Source of the DNA: RGIG1828 sp045546535
GTDB taxonomy: Bacteria; Bacillota; Clostridia; UMGS1810
Length of the DNA: 64,000 nt
Direction: 5' to 3'
Assembly: GCA_045546535.1 (NCBI GenBank)
Contig: JAZQDA010000057.1
Coordinates: 1 to 64,000 of the forward strand
Position 1 is the first letter of the stretch. Every line of letters starts with the position of its first letter. The notes under the pieces are model-generated. The model was not told the origin of the DNA. It was given only the letters and a program-made list of their open reading frames with translations, and did not search any database. Position numbers and translations under genes: made by a program. Positions 45,652 through 52,046 of the stretch are shown one piece after another.

Positions 45652-45687
45652 GTCATATATTGCTATTTTTTTGTCATATATTGCTAT
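45652..45687 (-). promoter_or_regulatory. Tandem direct repeats at 21-bp period, probable activator site
   Basis: The 15-mer GTCATATATTGCTAT occurs twice without mismatch at 45652-45666 and 45673-45687, exactly 21 bp apart (two helix turns), separated by T6. The nearer copy ends 1 bp from the -35 of the predicted promoter. This is the arrangement used by AraC-type and LytTR/response-regulator activators. Confidence 0.62.
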
Positions 45688-45756
45688 CAGGGGCTTTGGA
45701 ATGAAAAAATGTCATTTTGCCCAAAAATACATATATTTCTTTGTGCAAGTTTTTTA

Positions 45757-45791
45757 TTAGTGGTTAGTGATTAGTGGTTAGTGGTTAGTGA
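45757..45791 (+). repeat. Heptamer tandem repeat TTAGTGR, five copies
   Basis: Five adjacent copies of TTAGTGG or TTAGTGA. A two-copy version occurs at 46854-46867, followed by the same AAAGG. The two arrays bracket the Fic toxin-antitoxin pair. Confidence 0.9.
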
Positions 45792-45821
45792 AAGGTTTTC
45801 AGTTAAACACTAAACACTTTT

Positions 45822-46424
45822 TTAGCACGAGCATTTTTTCAATATATTTATAAGAATTTTATAGTTGTCGACTGACTGTATTGATGCGCGAAGAAGGTCT
45901 TCCTTATTTATATTGCCCCAGTTTATGTTTATACCCATATGTTTTGCCATAACACGAACGAATTCACGAATCGTTCTTCCGTTGCCCTCTCTGAACGGGT
46001 GTATGATATTCAGTTCTGCCATTACATATGCCAAATTGTCTAATTTCTTTTGCGTGTCTGTTTCGTTTAAAAAATTATTTGATTTGATTTTCGCAAAAAG
46101 TTTGTCAAGTTCTCTGTCAATCAGTTCGGGTGGATAAAACACAGTTTCTGCTTTGCTTATGCTTTCCCGCCTTATTCTCCCCGCGAATGAATATATATCT
46201 TCAAAAATAAATTGGTGTATTTTTATAAGATGGGTTTTAGAAAAATTGCCCCTTATGGGTTCTTTTAAAAGTTGCATTTGTTTGATGGCAGTGATTTCTT
46301 CTTCCGCTTGTTTTAAAACGTCGCTATCTTTTATGTTCAGTTTATTCCTCAAGATATTAGTATCTTTATAACAATATACAGACTGCACTGTTGTGTAAAC
46401 ATCATATTTTGAAAACATACTCAT
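45822..46424 (-). CDS. Fic/DOC-family protein (class I Fic toxin)
   Basis: A 200-residue Fic-domain protein with the complete catalytic motif HPFREGNGR at 142-150. Fic enzymes transfer AMP or related groups to target proteins; in toxin modules the target is often topoisomerase or other housekeeping proteins. The start overlaps the upstream antitoxin gene by 4 bp (ATGA). The upstream protein carries the class I inhibitory motif, and this protein has no inhibitory helix in its own N-terminus that I can see. It is flanked by heptamer repeats, consistent with an acquired module. Confidence 0.9.
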   Translation of the reverse strand: MSMFSKYDVYTTVQSVYCYKDTNILRNKLNIKDSDVLKQAEEEITAIKQMQLLKEPIRGNFSKTHLIKIHQFIFEDIYSFAGRIRRESISKAETVFYPPELIDRELDKLFAKIKSNNFLNETDTQKKLDNLAYVMAELNIIHPFREGNGRTIREFVRVMAKHMGININWGNINKEDLLRASIQSVDNYKILINILKKCSC

Positions 46425-46792
46425 ACCCTCTTTTCGTATTTCAACACAAGTTCGTTAATCGCATCTTTATATGTTATTTCGCCGTTTTCAATCCGTTTGA
46501 GATTTTTAAGGGTTTCTTTTGTTATTTTCATACCTTCTACTGCAAAAGTAGCGGAAAGGTTTTTCAGATTGGTTTCAAAATTATCAGATTTCATCTCTGT
46601 TTTATGTCTCCAATTTACATAATTACCATTTTTCAGTCGCAAATCGGAAGGCTTTTCGGCATCAGCAGGTATAAGCCATACTCCCGCCATTTTTCTGGCA
46701 CCGGGAATTCTACCCTGATTACACAACACATTTATTCTTCTTACTGAAATGTCCCATATTAAACTGGTTTCTTTTATTGTTTGAATATTCAT
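46421..46792 (-). CDS. Fic antitoxin with N-terminal HTH domain
   Basis: A 123-residue protein. The N-terminal 45 residues look like an excisionase/MerR-type winged HTH (TSLIWDISVRRINVLCNQGR, then WLIPADAEKP). The C-terminal part resembles VbhA-type antitoxins (KITKETLKNLKRIENGEIT) and is preceded by TFAVEG at 82-87, which fits the class I Fic inhibitory motif (S/T)xxxE(G/N). It should block the active site of the neighbouring Fic protein, and the HTH would let it repress its own promoter. AAGGTG precedes the start, and the gene has a consensus promoter. Confidence 0.83.
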   Translation of the reverse strand: MNIQTIKETSLIWDISVRRINVLCNQGRIPGARKMAGVWLIPADAEKPSDLRLKNGNYVNWRHKTEMKSDNFETNLKNLSATFAVEGMKITKETLKNLKRIENGEITYKDAINELVLKYEKRV

Positions 46793-46812
46793 ATAATCAC
46801 CTTCCTGATTTT

Positions 46813-46841
46813 ATTATATACCACAGTTGGAATAATGTCAA
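46813..46841 (-). promoter_or_regulatory. Promoter of the Fic toxin-antitoxin operon
   Basis: TTGACA (46836-46841) and TATAAT (46813-46818) on the minus strand with a 17-bp spacer, a perfect consensus, as expected for a self-repressed module. Confidence 0.88.
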
Positions 46842-46853
46842 TAATAAGAATGG

Positions 46854-46867
46854 TTAGTGGTTAGTGA
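46854..46867 (+). repeat. Heptamer repeat TTAGTGR, two copies
   Basis: TTAGTGG TTAGTGA followed by AAAGG, the same unit as at 45757-45791. It marks the other side of the Fic module. Confidence 0.8.
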
Positions 46868-46946
46868 AAGGCTGATATGTGTTTTTAACTATGCCCTAAA
46901 AACTAAAATGAGGATGTAAAAATGAATTTACAACCCCTTAATCTTG

Positions 46947-47297
46947 TCATCTGGATTTAACTGTTTTTAGTGATGAAATCAACACTCTGCGTATGGCACC
47001 ACATTCATTTTGTGTTTTCTTGTATTTATCTTCTGCGATACAATCTGTTTCAAAAAGCAGTTCTAACCAGTACTCTGTTTCATAACACTCTTTCTGTGCT
47101 ATTTCGAGTTTGGAAATGAAATCCTTTTTACTTTGTGCATATTGTGCCTCATGTATATTTGCGCCAATCGATGTTGCAGAACGCAAAAGTTGATTTACTA
47201 ATACCGCTTCTTTATGGTTAGATTTAATTTCTCTGCATAGGAAAACAATATCCTTTGCAAACCGCTTTGCTTTATCTCTTAATACGCTATTCGCCAT
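46947..47297 (-). CDS. Four-helix-bundle protein (S23/Avd-like)
   Basis: A 116-residue all-helical protein of the four-helix-bundle family first found encoded in 23S rRNA intervening sequences. Typical parts are KRFAKDIVFLCREIK, LLRSATSIGANIHEAQYAQS, KLEIAQKECYETEYWLELL and AIRRVLISSLKT. The start at 47295-47297 is chosen because AGAGGTG precedes it. Related proteins include the accessory protein Avd of diversity-generating retroelements, but no reverse transcriptase or variable-repeat pair is visible here. It is directly downstream of an unusual mini-hairpin array whose first unit overlaps the promoter. Confidence 0.87.
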   Translation of the reverse strand: MANSVLRDKAKRFAKDIVFLCREIKSNHKEAVLVNQLLRSATSIGANIHEAQYAQSKKDFISKLEIAQKECYETEYWLELLFETDCIAEDKYKKTQNECGAIRRVLISSLKTVKSR

Positions 47298-47316
47298 TAA
47301 TATCACCTCTGCAATT

Positions 47317-47345
47317 ATTATATTGCAATTTTGATGGTTTTTCAA
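47317..47345 (-). promoter_or_regulatory. Promoter of the four-helix-bundle gene
   Basis: TTGAAA (47340-47345) and TATAAT (47317-47322) on the minus strand, 17-bp spacer. The -35 abuts the first linker of the mini-hairpin array. Confidence 0.75.
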
Positions 47346-47513
47346 GTGATATTCTGTACTTTGTACAGAGTGATATTTTTGATAAATCAAAAGTGTTATT
47401 AAAGCCTTTGGTTTTAGTGCTATTTTATTCGCTCACAAACTGCCAAAGGCAATACCACTGCGCAGCAATATCACTTGCAGAGCAAATACCACTCGCCCAA
47501 GGCGAATAAAACT
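47345..47513. repeat. Mirror-symmetric array of mini-hairpins with constant 9-nt linkers
   Basis: Left half, linkers AGTGATATT, AGTGATATT, AGTGTTATT, AGTGCTATT (47345, 47369, 47392, 47416) alternate with mini-hairpins CTGTAC-TTT-GTACAG, TTTGAT-AA-ATCAAA and AAAGCC-TTT-GGTTTT. After a centre (47425-47441) the linker turns to its reverse complement: AATACCACT, AATATCACT, AATACCACT, AATAAAACT (47451, 47467, 47485, 47505), alternating with GCGCAGC, TGC-AGA-GCA and CGCC-CAA-GGCG; GCC-AAA-GGC precedes the first. The hairpins differ in sequence but keep their pairing and 2- to 3-nt loops. The linkers of the two halves can pair in nested order. Not a CRISPR. It lies between the Gfo/Idh gene and the four-helix-bundle gene. 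Confidence 0.85.
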
Positions 47514-47541
47514 GCCGAGTGTCCTTATGAACACTCGGCAG
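47512..47541 (-). terminator. Terminator of the TetR-controlled operon
   Basis: CTGCCGAGTGT (47512-47522) and ACACTCGGCAG (47531-47541) form an 11-bp stem. The minus-strand T-tract TTTTATT is part of the last linker of the mini-hairpin array. Confidence 0.85.
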
Positions 47542-47554
47542 AAAGCATATTTTT

Positions 47555-48493
47555 TTATTCGTATACTTTTTCTATTGCTTTGATTACGGCTCTGCCGTAT
47601 GCACCATCGGGAGTCATTGAAGGCTCCCCATTTACATATTTACAAAACTCTTCAATCTGCCAGAGCATTGCATCTTCGGGGTACGGGCTGAGGTCGAGGG
47701 GGGTAGAGTTACCGTCTTTATCGATGATAACATTTGAGCCTACTCTTACTACGCCGTTTTCAAAAAAGAACGATGTTGACATTTCGCTGGGGGTATATCC
47801 TGAAAATGTTACTGCGCCTGATGCACCGTTTTGCATTTTCAAAAGAAACTGTGCGTGTCCCTCAATGTCGGCATTTTGTTTTAAGTTACCAAGTGATGAT
47901 GCGATTTCAAGTTCCTGAGGTCCGAAAACGGTGAAGATTTTATCAAGAGCGTGAGCGCCGTAGTTCATTACGATGCCACCACCCGCTTTTTCTTTTTGCA
48001 AAAACCATTTGGGACGCCAGTCGGCAAAGTAATTGATTGTGCGGGTTTCGGTGTACATACAGAATTTGCCTAAAGCGTTTTCATCAGCAATCTTTTTTAC
48101 TGCCTGAATAGCGGGGAAAAAGCGCTGAATGTGGCCGACGCCAAGTTTCTTACCGCTTTTTTTTGCGGCCTCTATCATACGGTCGCATTCCTCAACGGTA
48201 TTTGCCATAGGTTTTTCAATAAAAACATTTATGCCGTTTTCAAGGAAGAACACGGTGGCATCTGCATGGAGAAAGTGAGGAAGATTTAAGATTACTGCGT
48301 CAACTTGTATGTCTGACGAGGGGATATCTTTATAGTCTATAAAATAAGGAACATTTTTTTCTTTAGCAAGGTTTTTTACAACTTCTTCGTTGACATCGCA
48401 AAGTGCACAAAGACGGCAGGAAGATGATTTTTCCATCGCTTCGATGTGAGAAAGTCCTATTATACCTGTACCTACTATTGCTATGTTTAACAT
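47555..48493 (-). CDS. Gfo/Idh/MocA-family oxidoreductase
   Basis: A 312-residue NAD(P)-dependent sugar or polyol dehydrogenase. The dinucleotide motif VGTGIIG is at 7-13 and the family EKPMA motif at 93-97; the C-terminal alpha/beta dimerisation domain follows with GGGIVMNYGAHALD. I start at ATG 48491-48493, preceded by AAGGAG, rather than an upstream in-frame ATG 52 codons earlier that overlaps the TetR gene. It is the last gene of the operon. Substrate is not evident; context suggests a sugar acid or amino sugar derivative. Confidence 0.88.
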   Translation of the reverse strand: MLNIAIVGTGIIGLSHIEAMEKSSSCRLCALCDVNEEVVKNLAKEKNVPYFIDYKDIPSSDIQVDAVILNLPHFLHADATVFFLENGINVFIEKPMANTVEECDRMIEAAKKSGKKLGVGHIQRFFPAIQAVKKIADENALGKFCMYTETRTINYFADWRPKWFLQKEKAGGGIVMNYGAHALDKIFTVFGPQELEIASSLGNLKQNADIEGHAQFLLKMQNGASGAVTFSGYTPSEMSTSFFFENGVVRVGSNVIIDKDGNSTPLDLSPYPEDAMLWQIEEFCKYVNGEPSMTPDGAYGRAVIKAIEKVYE

Positions 48494-48507
48494 ATTAAAG
48501 ACTCCTT

Positions 48508-49122
48508 TTATTTGCTGTCTGATTTTGATATGTATTTTATTATTACATCTGCTATATGGTCTGCCCTTTTTTTCATTTCGCCGCTGACAGACAGGTCTAA
48601 CCCTAACAGTTTTGACATTGTATGGATATTGGAAAAAGCGGAAAAGCAAAACATGTTTACGCTCATTGAGGTCTGCATTACATCGATATCAGGCGAGATT
48701 ACGCCTTTTTCGATACCCGTTTTCAAGAGTTTGGTTACCCCCTCGAAAAGTCCCCTACCCGTTTCTTTTACATATGATGCGTTATTTAAGTTTTCCCACA
48801 GCATCAATCGGACAAAGGCGGGGTTAGTTAAGAGAAAATCGAAATAATCAAGGATTACATCGCCGATTACTGAAATTCCTGTAAATTCTTTTTCAGAAAC
48901 TTTGGTTTCAAACTCGGCAAGGCGTGAATACACATTTTCGAGAACTACAGAATAAAGGTTTTCCTTACTTTCAAAATGAGCGTATATGAGTTGTTTATTA
49001 ACTCCCGCATTTTTTGCGATTGAATCTACTCTTGATGCCGAAAGACCGTTATTTGCAAACTCGGTTTCTGCAGAGGCAAGAATTTTCGCTCTTGTTATTT
49101 CGCTTTTTTCACTTTGTTTCAT
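48508..49122 (-). CDS. TetR-family transcriptional regulator
   Basis: A 204-residue regulator with a TetR-type N-terminal HTH (KILASAETEFANNGLSASRV, then VNKQLIYAHFESKENLY) and a helical ligand domain. The ATG at 49120-49122 overlaps the stop of the upstream aldolase-like gene by one base (TAATG), so they are translationally coupled. Its place inside the operon and the 37-bp palindrome at the operon promoter suggest autoregulation and induction by a pathway intermediate. Confidence 0.88.
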   Translation of the reverse strand: MKQSEKSEITRAKILASAETEFANNGLSASRVDSIAKNAGVNKQLIYAHFESKENLYSVVLENVYSRLAEFETKVSEKEFTGISVIGDVILDYFDFLLTNPAFVRLMLWENLNNASYVKETGRGLFEGVTKLLKTGIEKGVISPDIDVMQTSMSVNMFCFSAFSNIHTMSKLLGLDLSVSGEMKKRADHIADVIIKYISKSDSK

Positions 49123-50195
49123 TAAAATCCCGCTTTCTTTTTCCAATCTTCAAGGTGTGCTTTTACAAAGTCATCATCTGTAAGATAAGGATAAGATGCA
49201 TTTATACGGCTGATTTCCTCTGCCTGACCGTCGGATAAAACTTCGTTGGGGTTTAAGCAGAAGATGTTTTCCATTAGGCCCTGACGGTGAAGAACTTCGT
49301 GAACACCGGGGATACAGCCATGGAAACCGTTTTTAGCGTCAAAGAACACGCCGTTTGCGTCGGTTACCTGAGCAGCGAGTGTGAGGAAGCGAGAAGAAAT
49401 AGAGTCTTTTTTGCGTTCTTCCTTAATATCACTGAGCATTCCTACAACATTATGTGTCCACATTGTCCAGTGGCCGAGAAGACCGCCGTCAAAGGTTTTG
49501 GTGTAGGTTTTGCCGTTTTCATTGAATTCAAATTTTGTGAGAAGGTCTAATACGATATTATCGTCATTACCTGTGTAGAGAGTGATTTCGTCTGCTCTTT
49601 CAGAGGTAGCGGCGGCACGAACAACATCGAGAGATGTGTAGCGGTTAAATGATGCACATTTAATTGCAACAACATTTGGCACTGCGCAAACTCTCTGCCA
49701 ATAATTATAGGAAAATACTCTTCCGCCTACGGCTGTCTGGAGATAGAAGCCGATTGTGGGCATAACCTCGGCAACGGCTTTTGTACGCTCTATCATATCA
49801 TCTTCAGAGATATGGTTAAGTCCGCCGGGGCTTAAAAGCACTGCGTCATAGCCGTATTCTTTAGCAAGTTTTGCCTCTTTAACTGCCTGTTCGATAGGAC
49901 CGCATACACCTGCGATTTTTACAATTACTGTATCATTTTCTTTTTCGTATTTATCGATTTCTTCAGAAACGATTTTTAACACGGGTTCGAAGAGATTAAC
50001 TTCGGGGTCGCGGATTTCAAACTGTGTAGTATGTACTGCAGTTGCTATACCGCCTACGCCTGAATCAAGATAGTAGTTCATTAAAAGGCGAAGACCTTTT
50101 TCGTTTAATTTACGGTCATTTGTGAGAGCAAGGGGTGTTGCGGGGATTACTATGCCCTCTGAAAGTTTTTTGAGTGCTATTTCGTGTCTGGTCAT
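49122..50195 (-). CDS. Dihydrodipicolinate synthase/N-acetylneuraminate lyase family protein
   Basis: A 357-residue class I aldolase of the DapA/NanA superfamily. The Schiff-base lysine is expected at Lys179 in VVAIKCASFN, and the tyrosine expected before it is at about 151 (GFYLQ). At 357 residues it is longer than the usual roughly 300, mainly in an extended C-terminal half. Members split or join pyruvate with aldehydes from sugar acids, sialic acid or lysine precursors. The operon partners (epimerase, Gfo/Idh dehydrogenase) favour sugar-derivative catabolism over lysine synthesis. Confidence 0.83.
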   Translation of the reverse strand: MTRHEIALKKLSEGIVIPATPLALTNDRKLNEKGLRLLMNYYLDSGVGGIATAVHTTQFEIRDPEVNLFEPVLKIVSEEIDKYEKENDTVIVKIAGVCGPIEQAVKEAKLAKEYGYDAVLLSPGGLNHISEDDMIERTKAVAEVMPTIGFYLQTAVGGRVFSYNYWQRVCAVPNVVAIKCASFNRYTSLDVVRAAATSERADEITLYTGNDDNIVLDLLTKFEFNENGKTYTKTFDGGLLGHWTMWTHNVVGMLSDIKEERKKDSISSRFLTLAAQVTDANGVFFDAKNGFHGCIPGVHEVLHRQGLMENIFCLNPNEVLSDGQAEEISRINASYPYLTDDDFVKAHLEDWKKKAGF

Positions 50196-50226
50196 ATCAC
50201 TAATTCTCCTTAATACTACCTATATA

Positions 50227-51243
50227 TTAATAACTGCCTTTACGTTCTTCAAAGTGAGTGGGTTTGCCAAGTGTTCTGCCACCGTCAAGGAGCCACTCAG
50301 CCTGCCAACGAATGAGAGTTTTTGCACTTACTTCGGGGTAGCCGAATGTTTCCATAGCAAGTGATGCATCGTTAAGGTATGCATCAGTTCCGCATTCGTT
50401 TTCAAAGATAGGCTTTTTGCCGAGATACTCGCCAAGTTCAATTGCTGCTTTTTTGATAGAAACTGTTTCGGGCCCTGTTACATTCATAATACAAGCAGGT
50501 GATGATGCGTGAAGAAGTCCGCGGATTGCGATTTCGTTTGCACTGCCCTGCCAGATGAAGTTAAAGCAAGGGGTTGAAAGGCTTATAGGCTCTTCTTTCA
50601 TAATTTTATCTGCAACATCGAAAAGAACGCCGTAGCGAAGGTCTACCGCAAAGTTAAGACGGTATGTGAAAACTTTTGTACCATAGGTGTTTGCAGCATA
50701 TTCGAATGCTCTTTCTCTTGCAAGGCAACTCATAGCGTATTCGCCGTTGGGGCCTACGCGGTCAGTTTCTTTACAGCCGCCGCTTGAAAGAGGAACTATA
50801 GGATAAATGTTACCTGAAGAAAATACTACGATGTTTGACTTTTTGAATTTATCAGCAACGAAAGCGGGAAGTGTGGAGTTCATTGCCCAGGTCTGCCATT
50901 CGTTACCGTCGGTGCCGAATTTTCTTCCTGCCATATAGATTACGTTTTCTACATCGGGAAGAGCGTAAAGTTTTTCTTTATCCAAAAGGTCGATAGCGAT
51001 TACTTCTATGCCGTTTGATTTCATAAGTTCGGTAGCAATCGGGTCAGAGCCTCTTGATACGGCATAGATTTTTTTATCAACTCCTGCTTTTCTTACAGCA
51101 TTTTGTGCAAGTACGCAAAGTGTCGGGCCCATTTTACCACCCGCACCGAGTACCATTATATCGCCTTTGATTTTTTTCATATCTTCTACAAGTGCCTGTG
51201 AGGGTTTTGTGAGAAGGTCATTGAGTTTTTCTTCAGTCCACAT
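50227..51243 (-). CDS. NAD-dependent epimerase/dehydratase family protein with altered YxxxK
   Basis: A 338-residue extended-SDR protein. The nucleotide-binding loop is GAGGKMG at 33-39, and VVFSSGNIYP marks the usual active-site strand. At the catalytic YxxxK position it reads Tyr169-Ala-Met-Ser-Cys173, so the lysine is replaced by cysteine. It may be a sensor-like or otherwise altered member, or use a different mechanism. It is the first gene of the operon, after the TetR-type palindrome, and starts with ATG preceded by AAGGAG. Confidence 0.8.
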   Translation of the reverse strand: MWTEEKLNDLLTKPSQALVEDMKKIKGDIMVLGAGGKMGPTLCVLAQNAVRKAGVDKKIYAVSRGSDPIATELMKSNGIEVIAIDLLDKEKLYALPDVENVIYMAGRKFGTDGNEWQTWAMNSTLPAFVADKFKKSNIVVFSSGNIYPIVPLSSGGCKETDRVGPNGEYAMSCLARERAFEYAANTYGTKVFTYRLNFAVDLRYGVLFDVADKIMKEEPISLSTPCFNFIWQGSANEIAIRGLLHASSPACIMNVTGPETVSIKKAAIELGEYLGKKPIFENECGTDAYLNDASLAMETFGYPEVSAKTLIRWQAEWLLDGGRTLGKPTHFEERKGSY

Positions 51244-51267
51244 AAATTTAATCTCCTTTTAATTAAG

Positions 51268-51304
51268 ATTGCAAAAAAGTAACCGATTGGTTGGTTTTTG
51301 CAAT
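51268..51304 (-). promoter_or_regulatory. 37-bp palindrome, probable TetR operator
   Basis: Outer arms ATTGCAAAAA (51268-51277) and TTTTTGCAAT (51295-51304) flank the inner palindrome AACC-GATT-GGTT (51281-51292). It lies just downstream of the -10 box, a repressing position. Confidence 0.72.
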
Positions 51305-51307
51305 TAC

Positions 51308-51336
51308 ATTATATACCAATCAGGTCAATTTGTCAA
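51308..51336 (-). promoter_or_regulatory. Promoter of the TetR-controlled operon
   Basis: TTGACA (51331-51336) and TATAAT (51308-51313) on the minus strand with a 17-bp spacer, perfect consensus. The spacer holds another GATTGGT half-site. Confidence 0.88.
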
Positions 51337-51363
51337 TAAAAATCTCAATATATGCCTTTTCAA

Positions 51364-51392
51364 TTGACAAAGAGGGGGAAAATATTTATACT
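51364..51392 (+). promoter_or_regulatory. Promoter of the methionine synthase pair
   Basis: TTGACA (51364-51369) and TATACT (51387-51392), 17-bp spacer. The leader is only about 25 nt, too short for a SAM or cobalamin riboswitch. Confidence 0.8.
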
Positions 51393-51422
51393 ATTATATA
51401 ATAATGAAGACGGAGAGCCGGA

Positions 51423-52046
51423 ATGGAAAAAGATATTATATATTCTCACTCGCTTGATGCAGGTGAGTTAAGCCTTAAAAAAAGTGAAATTTTAAGATAT
51501 ATGGGGCAGAGATGCGAAGACGAAAGAATTGACAGAGTTATTGACTCTTTAGTTGGCGATGCAAAGAAAAGTGCAAAACCTAAAGCGTGTTTTGTTTTGA
51601 AAAATTTACGCATTGAGGGCGAGAAAATACACATTGACGATATGGAAATCAAATCAAAGAGCCTTACGAAAAATCTTTCGGGTTGCGAAATGGCAATTTT
51701 AATTGTTTTTACGCTTGGAACAGACACTGACAGATTTATTGAGTCAAATCTCACATCGTCGTCTGTGAAAGGCGTGTGTGCAGACGCTATTTCTACCGCT
51801 CTTTGCGAAGAATATGCAGACAGGTTATGCGGTGAACTGGGTGAGTATTTCAAAAAAGAGGGATTTACTCTTATGCCACGCTTTAGTGCGGGTTACGGCG
51901 ATTTCAAATTAGACTACCAGAAAGATTTTATAAGATGCACTGATGCTATGAAAAGGTGCGGTGTAAGTGTTACAGACGCACTTATGCTTATACCGACAAA
52001 GTCGGTGAGCGCAATAATCGGGTTGAAAGGTGAGTGTAATATATGA
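51423..52046 (+). CDS. Stand-alone methionine synthase reactivation-domain protein
   Basis: A 207-residue protein resembling the C-terminal activation domain of cobalamin-dependent methionine synthase (Met_synt_B12), with PRFSAGYGDFKLDYQ and a final SVTDALMLIPTKSVSAIIG. That domain binds SAM and re-methylates cobalamin after it is oxidised. GGAG precedes the ATG. The stop overlaps the start of metH by 4 bp (ATGA), so the two are made together and probably act as a split MetH. Confidence 0.87.
   Translation: MEKDIIYSHSLDAGELSLKKSEILRYMGQRCEDERIDRVIDSLVGDAKKSAKPKACFVLKNLRIEGEKIHIDDMEIKSKSLTKNLSGCEMAILIVFTLGTDTDRFIESNLTSSSVKGVCADAISTALCEEYADRLCGELGEYFKKEGFTLMPRFSAGYGDFKLDYQKDFIRCTDAMKRCGVSVTDALMLIPTKSVSAIIGLKGECNI

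Noticed and set aside
46947..47297. Avd of a diversity-generating retroelement
   Set aside because: The four-helix-bundle protein fits the wider S23 family, but no reverse transcriptase, template repeat or variable target gene is visible nearby.
47345..47513. CRISPR array
   Set aside because: The repeated element is only 9 nt, the intervening parts are hairpins of 7-15 nt rather than 25-40 nt spacers, the linker flips orientation at the centre, and there are no cas genes.
49122..50195. dapA of lysine synthesis
   Set aside because: The protein is longer than DapA, the operon lacks lysine genes and is TetR-controlled with sugar-type oxidoreductases, so the general family name is used.
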